This document shows, piece after piece, positions 35,221 through 43,662 of a DNA stretch of 64,000 bases (positions are counted from its first letter, which is position 1; each line of letters opens with the position of its first letter). Source of the stretch: Bradyrhizobium diazoefficiens (GTDB taxonomy: Bacteria > Pseudomonadota > Alphaproteobacteria > Rhizobiales > Xanthobacteraceae). The notes under the pieces were generated by a model. The model saw only the letters and a program-made list of their open reading frames with translations, searched no databases and was not told where the DNA came from. The translations under genes were made by a program, and so were the position numbers. The DNA lies in assembly GCF_018131015.1 (NCBI RefSeq), contig NZ_JAFCJJ010000021.1, positions 1-64,000 of the forward strand, read 5' to 3'.

Positions 35221-36831
35221 TTACAGCGGCATTCCGCGGTACTCCCGGTTGGCCAGGCTCGCCTCCTCCAGATCGAGGTCGCGCTCGATCCGGCGCCGTG
35301 TCTCGTCGGTGATCTGGCCGTCGCGCAGGAGGTCGTGGATGAACTTGCGCTCGGCGGCGATCAGGTCGCGGGTCAGCGCGGTGCCGGCGGCGGAGACGTC
35401 GTGGCGCGCGGGATCGAGTGAATCCGGCAGCTGGGTGACGCGGATTTCGTGGCGCGCGCGCAGGAGCCGCATCACCTCCTCGGACACTTCTTTTTCCTCG
35501 CTCAGCGCGTCGAGCGATTTCAGCGCCGCATCGAGCGCCTGGCGGCGTGCCGCGATCTCGGCCTCGTGCTCGCTGACATGCTCGTTGCGGCCGGCTTCCG
35601 CGACGCCGAGCCGGCGCACCACCGGCGGCAGCGTCAGGCCGACACCGATCAGCGTGATGAAGATGACGCCGAAGGCGACGAATAGGATCAGGTCGCGATA
35701 GGGGAAAGCCTCGCCGCCCGGCAGCGTGAACGGCAATGCCAGCGCCGCGGCGAGCGACACCGCGCCGCGCACGCCGGTGAACGCGAGCACGAACGGCCAT
35801 TGCCATGGCGGCGACGGATCGCGCTCCCGCAGCGACCTGCTGAGCAGCCGCGGCAGATAGGTCGCGGGGTAGAGCCAGGCGAAGCGCGCGATCACGACGA
35901 TGACCATGACCACGGCGGTCGCGATCATGATGTCGTCGAGCGGAAACGCCTTCGACTTCTCGTAGAGCGCGCGCATCTGGAAGCCGGTGAGCAGGAACAG
36001 CAGGCCCTCGATCAGGTAGATCACGAGATCCCAGAAGAAGATGCCCTGCAAGCGTGTGGCCGACGAGATCAGCAGCGGCCCGTTCCAGCTCACATAGAGG
36101 CCGCAGGCCACCGTCGCGATCACGCCGGAGCCGCCGACATGCTCGGGCAGCCAGTAGGACACGTAGGGCGTGATCAGCGACAGCGTCAGCTCGACCCGCG
36201 GATCCCCGGACCATTTGCGGAAGCGCAGCGAGAGCCAGCCGACGCCGACACCGAAGGCGATCTCGCCGGCGACGATCAGGAAGAATTCGCCGGCCGCCAG
36301 CGGCAGCGAGAGATGGCCGACCATGATGGCGGCCAGGGCGAAACGGTAGAGGATCAGCGCGGTGGCGTCGTTGGCGAGCCCTTCGCCTTCGAGGATTACC
36401 AGCAGCCGGCGCGGCAGGTTCAGCCGGTGCGCGATCGCGAGCGGCGCCACCACGTCGGGCGGGGCGACGATGGCACCCAGCAGGAAGCCGATGGCCCAGG
36501 GCAGGCCGATCAGATAATGCGTGGCGGCCGCCACCATTGCCGCGGTGAAGATCACCGCGCCGACCGCAAGCAGCACGATCGGCCGCAGATTGTTCTTGAA
36601 CTCGCGCCAGCTCATGGCGACGCTCGCCGAGTAGATCAGCGGCGGCAGCACCATCAGCAGCACCAGTTCCGGCGGCAGCTCGACCGGGGGCATGCCCGGC
36701 ACGAAGGCGAGGCCGACGCCGGAGAGCATCAGGAGAATGGCGGGCGCGATGTTGAAGCGGCGCGCGACCAGCGCCGCGCCTGCAAGCACGGCGAGCAGGA
36801 TGAGAAAGGTCTGAAATTTCGCTGCGATCAT
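35221..36831 (-). CDS. Na+/H+ antiporter (CPA1, NhaP-like)
   Basis: 536-residue antiporter with about 12 helices. Conserved CPA1 elements: APPDVVAPLAIAHRL, GEGLANDATALILYRFAL (ND pair of the ion site), GVRGAVSLAAALALP. A cytoplasmic C-terminal tail of roughly 130 residues is predicted helical (EHEAEIAARRQALDAALKSLDALSEE) and probably regulatory. ATG 36831 is preferred; 36858 is in frame. Downstream of the beta-lactamase gene on the same strand with 46 bp between, so the two may be one unit. Confidence 0.9.
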   Translation of the reverse strand: MIAAKFQTFLILLAVLAGAALVARRFNIAPAILLMLSGVGLAFVPGMPPVELPPELVLLMVLPPLIYSASVAMSWREFKNNLRPIVLLAVGAVIFTAAMVAAATHYLIGLPWAIGFLLGAIVAPPDVVAPLAIAHRLNLPRRLLVILEGEGLANDATALILYRFALAAIMVGHLSLPLAAGEFFLIVAGEIAFGVGVGWLSLRFRKWSGDPRVELTLSLITPYVSYWLPEHVGGSGVIATVACGLYVSWNGPLLISSATRLQGIFFWDLVIYLIEGLLFLLTGFQMRALYEKSKAFPLDDIMIATAVVMVIVVIARFAWLYPATYLPRLLSRSLRERDPSPPWQWPFVLAFTGVRGAVSLAAALALPFTLPGGEAFPYRDLILFVAFGVIFITLIGVGLTLPPVVRRLGVAEAGRNEHVSEHEAEIAARRQALDAALKSLDALSEEKEVSEEVMRLLRARHEIRVTQLPDSLDPARHDVSAAGTALTRDLIAAERKFIHDLLRDGQITDETRRRIERDLDLEEASLANREYRGMPL

Positions 36832-36877
36832 GACCTGTCTTGGCCCGGAAGCGGCCACAAGGTCAATGCAGCGCGGC

Positions 36878-37735
36878 TCACGCCAGCCGTTCGGCTACCA
36901 TGCGGCCGACGCGGGCGAACACCGCCTCGAGCTGCGCGGCACCCGGCGCGCCGCCCTGGGTATAGGCCGCGATCAGGATCGGCGTGTCGGATTTCGGCCA
37001 GGCAACCGCGATGTCGCCCGATGCGTCCTTGCCATTGTTGCCGGTCTTGTCGCCGATCGTCCAGCTGGCCGGCAGGCCGCCACGCAGCCGGTTCGCGCCG
37101 GTCTTGCAGCCCACCATCCATTCGGTGAGTTGGCTGCGCGAGGCCGGCGACAGTGCCTCGCCCGCCAGCAGCCGCCGCAGAATGCCGGCCATCGCCGCCG
37201 GCGTCGTCGTATCACGGGGATCGCCGGGCGGCGAACGGTTGAGCTCGGGCTCGTTGTGGTCGAGCCGCGAGGTGGTGTCGCCGAGCGACCGCCAGAACGC
37301 CGTGAGCGAGCCGGGGCCGCCGATCCGCGCCAGCAGCAAATTGGCGCAGGTGTTGTCGCTGAGCTCGACAATCGCCTTGCACATATCGGCGACCGACATC
37401 GCGCCGGCGGTGAGGTTTTGTTTGGCGACCGGCGCGTAGTCGAGCAGGTCGGCCTGGCCATAGGGGATCATGGCCGCAAGCCGCTCCTCGCCACGATCGA
37501 CCCTGGCCAGCACGCAGGCTGCGAGCGAGGCCTTGAATGTCGAGCACATCACGAACCGCTCGTCGGCGCGCCAGGCAAGCCTTGCGCCGGTTGCGAGATT
37601 TTCGGCATAGAGTCCGATCCGCCCGCCGCTCTCGCGCTCGTAGGTTTCGAGTTCGGGCGGCGCCTCCGCTGCGAGCGCGGGGGACGCAGCCATCCAGCAC
37701 AGCGAGGCGAGCAGCGAGCGGCGGTCGAGAGGCAT
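36878..37735 (-). CDS. bla: Class A beta-lactamase with a Tat-like signal peptide
   Basis: 285-residue serine beta-lactamase. Active-site motifs: S65-T-F-K68 (SxxK), S126-D-N (SDN), E162-P-E-L-N (omega-loop Glu) and K230-T-G. The signal peptide starts MPLDRRSLLASL, a twin-arginine pattern that suggests Tat export. Cys64 precedes the catalytic Ser, but no partner Cys follows KTG at the position used by the Cys69-Cys238 carbapenemases. Which beta-lactams it cleaves is unknown. No AmpR-like regulator adjoins; the neighbour upstream is an NTF2-fold gene. Confidence 0.93.
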   Translation of the reverse strand: MPLDRRSLLASLCWMAASPALAAEAPPELETYERESGGRIGLYAENLATGARLAWRADERFVMCSTFKASLAACVLARVDRGEERLAAMIPYGQADLLDYAPVAKQNLTAGAMSVADMCKAIVELSDNTCANLLLARIGGPGSLTAFWRSLGDTTSRLDHNEPELNRSPPGDPRDTTTPAAMAGILRRLLAGEALSPASRSQLTEWMVGCKTGANRLRGGLPASWTIGDKTGNNGKDASGDIAVAWPKSDTPILIAAYTQGGAPGAAQLEAVFARVGRMVAERLA

Positions 37736-37748
37736 TGAAGAAAACTCC

Positions 37749-38123
37749 TCACTCCTTCAAATCATAACGGTACGACTTCGACACGATCTGCCAGCCGTCG
37801 GCGAGCTTCATCGCGACCAGATAGTCGGTGAAGTAGCGCGGCGGCAGCTGGCACTTGACCTTGATGAAGGCGGTCTTGTCGTCCGAACGGTCGATGGTGA
37901 CGATGAAATCCTCGCGCGGCTTGCCTTCGGCCTTGGCGGAGGCGCGCTTCTTCACCCAGGCGAGCCAGTCCGGCACGGTCAGGATCTTCAGCTCGCCCTT
38001 TTCGACCCAGCGCAGATCGGCGGAAGGGTGAAACACCGCGCCGAGCTTGTCGGCGTCGCCCTCGTAAAGCGCATCGAAATAGCCCTGCACCACGGCCTCG
38101 ACGCTCGAACGGTCATAGCCCAT
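37749..38123 (-). CDS. NTF2-fold (SnoaL / DUF4440-like) protein
   Basis: 124-residue small cone-barrel protein. N-terminal helix VEAVVQGYFDALYEGDADKLGAVFHPSADLRWV and the C-terminal pattern DYLVAMKLADGWQIVSKSY are typical of the putative lumazine-binding/DUF4440 group. Substrate unknown. It lies 13 bp upstream of bla on the same strand and could share its transcript. Confidence 0.82.
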   Translation of the reverse strand: MGYDRSSVEAVVQGYFDALYEGDADKLGAVFHPSADLRWVEKGELKILTVPDWLAWVKKRASAKAEGKPREDFIVTIDRSDDKTAFIKVKCQLPPRYFTDYLVAMKLADGWQIVSKSYRYDLKE

Positions 38124-38217
38124 CGGTCATCCTCCCGAATGTTTGTTCGCGACGAACTTAGTCGTGCGCGCATAATTGCGCTATGGGTGACTTCGCCGCT
38201 CAGCTGAGGATTTCATC

Positions 38218-38640
38218 ATGGCCGCATTCCAGGAATCGAACGCTCGCATCCTGATCGGCGAATGCTATTGCCGCGCCGTGCGCTATGAGGTCGTGGACGC
38301 GTTCTCCTATGCCTTGAACTGCCACTGCTCGAACTGCCGCCGCACCACCGGCGCCGCCTTCAAGCCATTCGCCGGGATCGAGCAGGACAAGCTTCGCCTC
38401 GTCCGGGGCGCGGACCAGCGCACCATTTTCGGGGACGACGTCACCCATGACGCGCATTGCGCCCGCTGCGGCTCGCTGCTCTATTCCCGGGTGCGCGATG
38501 GAAAATGGGTCCATGTCGCCATGGGAACCCTGGTCGGCGCCCCTTCGATCCGGCCCACCGCTCACATTTTCGTCGGCTCCAAGGCTGCGTGGCACGAGAT
38601 CACCGACAATCTGCCGCAATATCGGGAACATATCGGGTGA
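38218..38640 (+). CDS. GFA-family zinc protein (glutathione-dependent formaldehyde-activating-like)
   Basis: 140-residue CENP-V/GFA domain with the full cysteine set: GECYCRAVRYEV, NCHCSNCRRTTG and CARCG for two zinc sites. This family is often annotated S-(hydroxymethyl)glutathione synthase, but the activity is doubtful for most members. ATG 38218 with AGGA upstream. Convergent and separate from bla/NTF2. Confidence 0.85.
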   Translation: MAAFQESNARILIGECYCRAVRYEVVDAFSYALNCHCSNCRRTTGAAFKPFAGIEQDKLRLVRGADQRTIFGDDVTHDAHCARCGSLLYSRVRDGKWVHVAMGTLVGAPSIRPTAHIFVGSKAAWHEITDNLPQYREHIG

Positions 38641-38725
38641 CCTAGAGGAACCTCACTCGCATGGCTGTGACCGGACCCGGCGAACCCTCATCGTCCTGGA
38701 ACGACTAACAAAAGGAGGACTCGGC

Positions 38726-38749
38726 ATGTGGTGGACGCGGTCTTCGTGA
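38726..38749 (+). CDS. Very short ORF (MWWTRSS) with a strong ribosome binding site
   Basis: ATG TGG TGG ACG CGG TCT TCG TGA, seven residues. AAAGGAGG (38711-38718) lies 7 bp before the ATG, the best Shine-Dalgarno in the neighbourhood. It sits in the 192-bp gap before the caspase-like gene. Could be a leader peptide, a micro-protein or chance. No Trp-operon genes are nearby. Confidence 0.35.
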   Translation: MWWTRSS

Positions 38750-38832
38750 CCTTCCTCACAGGCGCGAACGGCGGACCTTGCTAACGCAATCCCGGAGGGC
38801 GCGAACCGCCCCGAACTTCTGGAAGTCGTGTC

Positions 38833-40695
38833 ATGCGCAATCTGCTCAGACTCAGCCCGTTTCTCCTCACTTTGGCGCTGCTGTTCAGTGCGGCCGGACC
38901 CGCTCTCGCCGAAAAGCGCGTGGCGCTGGTGCTCGCCAATTCCGCCTATCAGAGCGTGCCCCCGCTTGCCAATGCCGTGAACGACGGTGCCTTGATGGCG
39001 AAGGCGCTGCAGGATGCCGGGTTCGACATCGTCGATGCCCGGAACGATCTGACCGCGCCGCAGACGCGGCAAGCGCTGCGTTCCTTTGCCGATTCCGCGC
39101 GCGATGCCGATGTCGCGGTGATCTATTATGCAGGCCACGGCATGGAGGTCGATGGCAGCAACTATCTGATCCCGGTCGATGCCAGGCTCGAGCGCGACAC
39201 CGATATTTTCGATGAAGCGTTCTCGCTCGACCGCGTCCTGGTCACAATCGAACCCGCCAAGCAGCTCCGGCTGGTGATCCTCGATGCATGCCGCGACAAT
39301 CCGTTCAGCCGGACCATGAAGCGCACGGTGGCCTCGCGCGGCGTCGGCCGCGGGCTGGCCCGGATCGAGCCCAGCAATTCCAATACGCTGATTGCCTATT
39401 CGGCGAAGGCCGGTTCGATCGCGCAGGACGGCAATGGCAACAATAGCCCGTTCACGATCGCGCTGTCGAAGTATCTGACCAAGCCCGGCCTCGACGTCCG
39501 CCGCGCCTTCGGCTTCGTGCGCGATGACGTCCTGAAGGCGACCAACAACAGCCAGGAGCCGTTCGTCTATGGCTCGCTGGGGGGCGAGGATGTGCCGTTG
39601 GTTCCAGGCAAGGTCGCCGCGATGGCCCCCGGCCGGCCCGCCGATCCGCAGGTGGATATCCGGCGCGACTACGAGCTCGCGCTCCAGCTCGGCAACAAGG
39701 CCGCGTGGGACGCCTTCCTGGCGCAGCACCCCGACGGCTTCTATTCCAATCTTGCCAAACTGCAGCTCGACAAGATGTCCGCCGAGCAGGCCCATGAGGC
39801 CGCGATCGACAAGGCGAAGCAGGCGGACGCCGAGCGCGATCGTCTCGCGGCCTCTAGCACCCAGAAGGATGCGCCGGCCACGGCCGCGGCCGAAGCCGCG
39901 GCAAAGCTCGCCGAGCAGGCGCAGCTCGATGCGCGCAGGACCAAGGAACAGGCCCAGCAGCAGGTGGCTGCCGCCGAAACGGGGCGGGCCATTGTCCTGG
40001 TCCCCGACAATCCGGGTGTGCCGGTCCCCGGTCCGGCCAGCACTAACGTCGCCGCGCTGCCGCCCCCGACCGCGCCGGCCGCAACCGGGCCGGCCGCACC
40101 TGCGCCGGCCGATCTCAGCCGCCTGGTGCAGAGCGAGCTCGTTCGCGTCGGCTGCCTCTCCGGCGCCGTCGACGGCAATTGGGGCGCGGGTTCGCAGCGC
40201 TCGCTGTCGCAGTTCAACCGCTATGCCGGCACCAGCCTCGACGTGAAGCTGGCGAGCACCGATGCGCTCGATGCCGTCAAGTCAAAGCAGTCCCGTGTCT
40301 GCCCGCTGGTCTGCGAGCACGGCTTCAAGGCCGACGGCGACACCTGCACCAGGATCGTCTGCGGTGACGGCTATATGCTCAACGACGACAATGAATGCGA
40401 GAAGAAGCGTGCCGCAAAGCCGGCGACGCCGAAGACCTCGCGGCGCGATGATGGCGACGACCGTCCGGCGCGGCAGCGCCGCCAGTCCGACGGTCCGGCT
40501 GCTGGAGCGGCGACCGGCTTTGGCTATGGAGCCGCTTCGGGAATTGCTGCGCCTCCTCGTGCCGCCCGCGCCAAGGGTGGCGGGCAGGTGTTCTGCAACA
40601 GCACTGGCTGCCGTCCGGTCAACCGCGGCTGCCATCTCGAATATCGCGGCGGTGGCGGCCCCGGCAACGACGCCAATGCCGAGGTGTGCAACTGA
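38833..40695 (+). CDS. Secreted caspase-like (peptidase C14) protein with C-terminal Cys-rich domain
   Basis: 620-residue protein. Signal peptide MRNLLRLSPFLLTLALLFSAAGPALA. Caspase p20-like domain at about 28-250 with catalytic His102 in YYAGHGME and Cys153 in ILDACRDNPFSR. The middle is Ala/Lys/Gln-rich and probably coiled (300-360). C-terminal part (about 435-560) has a peptidoglycan-binding-like repeat (LVRVGCLSGAVDGNWGAG) and a Cys-rich segment (RVCPLVCEHGF, DTCTRIVCGDGY, NECEKK), followed by a low-complexity tail with two further Cys clusters. Metacaspase-like secreted proteins of this type are common in Bradyrhizobium and have unknown substrates. Confidence 0.85.
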   Translation: MRNLLRLSPFLLTLALLFSAAGPALAEKRVALVLANSAYQSVPPLANAVNDGALMAKALQDAGFDIVDARNDLTAPQTRQALRSFADSARDADVAVIYYAGHGMEVDGSNYLIPVDARLERDTDIFDEAFSLDRVLVTIEPAKQLRLVILDACRDNPFSRTMKRTVASRGVGRGLARIEPSNSNTLIAYSAKAGSIAQDGNGNNSPFTIALSKYLTKPGLDVRRAFGFVRDDVLKATNNSQEPFVYGSLGGEDVPLVPGKVAAMAPGRPADPQVDIRRDYELALQLGNKAAWDAFLAQHPDGFYSNLAKLQLDKMSAEQAHEAAIDKAKQADAERDRLAASSTQKDAPATAAAEAAAKLAEQAQLDARRTKEQAQQQVAAAETGRAIVLVPDNPGVPVPGPASTNVAALPPPTAPAATGPAAPAPADLSRLVQSELVRVGCLSGAVDGNWGAGSQRSLSQFNRYAGTSLDVKLASTDALDAVKSKQSRVCPLVCEHGFKADGDTCTRIVCGDGYMLNDDNECEKKRAAKPATPKTSRRDDGDDRPARQRRQSDGPAAGAATGFGYGAASGIAAPPRAARAKGGGQVFCNSTGCRPVNRGCHLEYRGGGGPGNDANAEVCN

Positions 40696-40709
40696 CAGCT
40701 CTGGGATCG

Positions 40710-41402
40710 TCAGTTCGAGATCGCGCTCGCCGCGATGTTGACCATGAGCGCCAGCAAGGCCGTGTTGTAGATGAAGGACACGATGCCGTGCGCGGTGGCG
40801 GTGCGGCGGATGGTCTTGTCGGTGATGCCGACGTCGGAGACCTGCGCGGTCATGCCGATGACGAAGGAGAAATAGACGAAGTCCCAGTAGTCGGCGTGGT
40901 CTTCCTTGTCGCCGCTCGGAAAATGGAGCCCGCCGGGCTTTGCCTGCCGATAGTAGTCATGCGCGTAATGCAGCGCGAACGTCGTGTGCACGGCGGCCCA
41001 TGACAAGGCGATGGTCGTGATCGCGACGGAGAGCTCCAGAACGCCGCGATGCGGCGTGCCGAGCTCGGAGACGATCGCCGCGATGCCGGCGAAGGCGCCG
41101 ATCGCCGTCACCAGAAGGATCACGAAGCGGCCGTCGTCCTGCATCGCCGCGGCGCGGCGGATGTGCTGGTGGTCGTTGCACAGCATCATGGCATAGACCA
41201 GCACCAGGTAGACGGCGATCAGCGCATCCCAGCCGAACAGCAGCCGCGTCACCAGCCGGTGCGAGCCCGGCACGAGCAGGCAGACCAGGACGCCGGCCGT
41301 GAGCGCGATGAAGGTCCGCGGCCGCGCATAGATCAGCCGCACCGGTCGCGACATCTGGCGGAAGCGGACGAGGACGGGGTCTTCTTTTCCGCCGGCCGTC
41401 AT
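40710..41402 (-). CDS. DUF1345 membrane protein
   Basis: 230-residue protein with about five or six hydrophobic segments, typical DUF1345: GWDALIAVYLVLVYAMM, LGTPHRGVLELSVAITTIALSWAAVHTTFALHYAHDYYR and DYWDFVYFSFVIGMTAQVSDVGIT. Function unknown. It starts 9 bp past the ispA stop on the same strand and probably shares its transcript. The 3' end faces the caspase-like gene. Confidence 0.88.
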   Translation of the reverse strand: MTAGGKEDPVLVRFRQMSRPVRLIYARPRTFIALTAGVLVCLLVPGSHRLVTRLLFGWDALIAVYLVLVYAMMLCNDHQHIRRAAAMQDDGRFVILLVTAIGAFAGIAAIVSELGTPHRGVLELSVAITTIALSWAAVHTTFALHYAHDYYRQAKPGGLHFPSGDKEDHADYWDFVYFSFVIGMTAQVSDVGITDKTIRRTATAHGIVSFIYNTALLALMVNIAASAISN

Positions 41403-41411
41403 CGGTTCGCG

Positions 41412-42335
41412 CTAGTTCTTGCGCTCGGCGACGAAGCGCGCGGCGGCCTGCAGCACGGCGGCGCGATCGCCGAAGATCGACACCGCGCTGTCGGCGCGCG
41501 CGAGCAGGTCGCGCACGCGCTGCTTGGCGCCTTCGATGCCGAGCTGGGTGACGAAGGTGGTCTTGCCGAGCGCCGCATCGGCGCCGGCTGGCTTGCCGAG
41601 GGCGGCGGCATCGCCTTCGACGTCGAGCAGGTCGTCGGCGATCTGGAAGGCTTCGCCAAGCGCGCGGCCGTAATCGTCGAGCGCCTGGTATTCCCTTTGC
41701 GAGGCCTGGCCGAGGAGGGCGCCGGCGATGCAGCCGAAGCGCAGCAGCGCGCCCGTCTTCATCTGCTGAATGCGCGCGACATCGATCGGCTCGTTGCCGC
41801 CGAAGCGGCCTTCGCCAGCGAGGTCGAGGATCTGGCCGCCGACCATGCCGCCGATGCCGGCGCAGCGCGCCAGCGCGCGCGTCAGCAGCAGCCGCACATT
41901 GGCGTCGCGATGGATTTCGTCGCGGGTGACGATGTCGAACGCGATCGTCAAGAGACCGTCGCCGGCAAGGATCGCCGTCGCGTCGTCAGTCTGCTTGTGC
42001 AGGGTGGGGCGGCCGCGGCGCAGGTCCGAATTGTCCATCGCCGGCAGATCGTCGTGGATCAGCGAATAGCAATGGATGCATTCGAGCGCGGCGCCGACGA
42101 GCAGCGCGGCCTCGCGGGGGACGCCGAACACGGCCGCGCTCTCGACTACAAGGAACGGCCGTAGGCGCTTGCCGCCGTTCAGGCTCGAATAGCGCATTGC
42201 GTCCATCAGTCGCTTGGGCCGGGCGATTTCATCGGGCAGGATGTCGTCCGACAGCAGGCGCCCGAGCAGGGCCTCGGTGTCGTCGGCGGTCTTGTCCAGA
42301 CGCTTGGTGAAATCGGACGGGGACGTGCCGGTCAT
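41412..42335 (-). CDS. ispA: Polyprenyl (farnesyl) diphosphate synthase
   Basis: 307-residue trans-prenyltransferase. First Asp-rich motif HDDLPAMDNSD (near 92-102) with the DDxxxxD spacing of type II farnesyl synthases, second in FQIADDLLDVEGD. GGKRLRP and THKQT-type pyrophosphate motif (PTLHKQTDD) present. Two residues upstream of the first Asp motif are bulky-free (ECIHCYSLIH), so chain length (C15 or C20) cannot be fixed by eye. ATG 42335 preferred over 42371. Forms an operon with the DUF1345 gene. Diverges from mtgA. Confidence 0.9.
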   Translation of the reverse strand: MTGTSPSDFTKRLDKTADDTEALLGRLLSDDILPDEIARPKRLMDAMRYSSLNGGKRLRPFLVVESAAVFGVPREAALLVGAALECIHCYSLIHDDLPAMDNSDLRRGRPTLHKQTDDATAILAGDGLLTIAFDIVTRDEIHRDANVRLLLTRALARCAGIGGMVGGQILDLAGEGRFGGNEPIDVARIQQMKTGALLRFGCIAGALLGQASQREYQALDDYGRALGEAFQIADDLLDVEGDAAALGKPAGADAALGKTTFVTQLGIEGAKQRVRDLLARADSAVSIFGDRAAVLQAAARFVAERKN

Positions 42336-42496
42336 CAAGAAGGGCTCCAGAACAAAAATTCGGCCGGACAATCCTTTATGCGCCCGCCCCAGTCAATCGT
42401 TTGGACGGCTTAAAAAGTGCTGGAAAAGAGCCGAATTATCACAGACTTAATGGCCGGACCCGTGGCCGTAGTGGTTTTTGCGCCGGAAAGGTCGCT

Positions 42497-43171
42497 TTGC
42501 GCGTCGTTAAGATCCTGCTGGTGATGCTCGCGGTCGCACTGCTCGCGCCCTATGTGATCGCGCCGTTCTACCGCACCGGCCATCCCGTTTCGACGTTGAT
42601 GGCCTGGCGGTCGCTTCGCGGCGCGCCGATGCAGCGACAATGGATCGATCTGGCGGCGATGTCGCCCTCCCTGCCGCGCGCGGTGGTGGCGGCCGAGGAC
42701 GCCCATTTCTGCAAGCATCGCGGCATCGACTGGGGTGCGCTGCGCGAGGCGATCGACGACGCCAGGGAGGACGGCACCCCGTTCCGCGGCGCCTCCACCA
42801 TCACCCAGCAGGTCGCGAAAAACCTGTTCCTCTGGCAGGGGCGGGATTTCATCCGGAAGGGTCTGGAATTCCCGCTGGCCCTGTGGATCGACCTGGTGCT
42901 GCCCAAGGCGCGGATTCTCGAGATTTACCTCAACATCGCCGAACTCGGCCCCCAAGGGCAGTTCGGCGTCGAGGCGGCCAGCGCCTATGCCTTCGGCAAA
43001 TCGGCCGCCAACCTCTCCCCGCGGGAGGCCGCGCTGCTGGCCTCGATCCTGCCGAATCCCGTCAAGCGCAGCGCCAGGACCCCTGGTCCCGGCGTCCGGC
43101 GGCTGGCCGCGACCTATGCGGCAAGGGCGCAGGCGGGCTCGCTTTTGACCTGCTGGCGGGAAAATCGCTGA
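42497..43171 (+). CDS. mtgA: Monofunctional biosynthetic peptidoglycan transglycosylase
   Basis: 224-residue GT51 enzyme that polymerises lipid II glycan strands. N-terminal anchor VVKILLVMLAVALLAPYVIAPF. Catalytic Glu in VAAEDAHFCKHRGID; GASTITQQVAKNLFLW; EIYLNIAELGPQGQFGVEAAS. All family motifs are intact and no transpeptidase domain follows. TTG 42497 is chosen as start because AAAGG lies 6 bp upstream and it gives the usual length; an in-frame start at 42401 would add 32 residues. Complements the PBP1A at 3688. Confidence 0.9.
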   Translation: MRVVKILLVMLAVALLAPYVIAPFYRTGHPVSTLMAWRSLRGAPMQRQWIDLAAMSPSLPRAVVAAEDAHFCKHRGIDWGALREAIDDAREDGTPFRGASTITQQVAKNLFLWQGRDFIRKGLEFPLALWIDLVLPKARILEIYLNIAELGPQGQFGVEAASAYAFGKSAANLSPREAALLASILPNPVKRSARTPGPGVRRLAATYAARAQAGSLLTCWRENR

Positions 43172-43343
43172 TTTTTGGGCCCTTTTCGGGCGCATTTTCC
43201 GGTCCAAGAGCCTAGCTTTACGGCCAGCCTTCCTCTATAAGCCCGGCCTTGATCGGCATTCAGCTCGCCTCGTTATTTGCGGGTGCTGAGCCGTCCCCAC
43301 GCGGACGATGCCCTGATGACACCAATCCCTAGAGGATATTGAA

Positions 43344-43526
43344 ATGGCCGTTCCGAGAAGAAAAACCTCGCCGTCGCGCCGTGGCATGCGCCGCTCGGCA
43401 GACGCCATCAAGAAGCCCACCTACGTGGAAGACAAGGACTCGGGCGAGCTCCGTCGTCCGCACCATCTCGACCTCAAGACCGGCATGTACAAGGGCCGGC
43501 AGGTCCTGAAGAAGAAAGAGTCCTGA
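43344..43526 (+). CDS. rpmF: 50S ribosomal protein L32
   Basis: 60-residue L32, start MAVPRRKTSPSRRGMRRS, ending KGRQVLKKKES; no zinc-binding cysteines, as usual in alphaproteobacteria. AGAGGATAT lies before ATG 43344. The 172-bp upstream gap holds TATAAG near 43234 as a weak -10 candidate. A hairpin terminator follows. It is not linked to plsX or a DUF177 gene here, unlike enteric rpmF. Confidence 0.96.
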   Translation: MAVPRRKTSPSRRGMRRSADAIKKPTYVEDKDSGELRRPHHLDLKTGMYKGRQVLKKKES

Positions 43527-43541
43527 GGACGGCCATCCTCG

Positions 43542-43566
43542 GGCGGGCATGGCCCGCCTGATTTCG
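43542..43566 (+). terminator. Candidate intrinsic terminator after rpmF
   Basis: GGCGGGC (43542-43548) and GCCCGCC (43552-43558) with a 3-nt loop, then TGATTTC. It lies 15 bp past the rpmF stop. The T-tract is short. Confidence 0.55.
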
Positions 43567-43662
43567 GCCACTCCCTGAGTTATGACGGTGACGGCGGCGG
43601 AGCAAATGCTTCGCCGCCGCATTGTCCTGCCCGGACCTCTTCATCGAGAAGGCACTCCGCCG

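Noticed and set aside
36878..37735. Carbapenemase assignment
   Set aside because: The Cys before the active Ser lacks the disulfide partner at the position after KTG, so the KPC/SME-type disulfide is absent.
38726..38749. Trp-attenuator reading of MWWTRSS
   Set aside because: No following terminator/antiterminator pair and no Trp biosynthesis genes downstream; the micro-ORF itself is still reported.
43582..43662. Longer start of the membrane protein after rpmF
   Set aside because: The ATG at 43582 has no ribosome site; the ATG at 43663 has GAGAAGG upstream.
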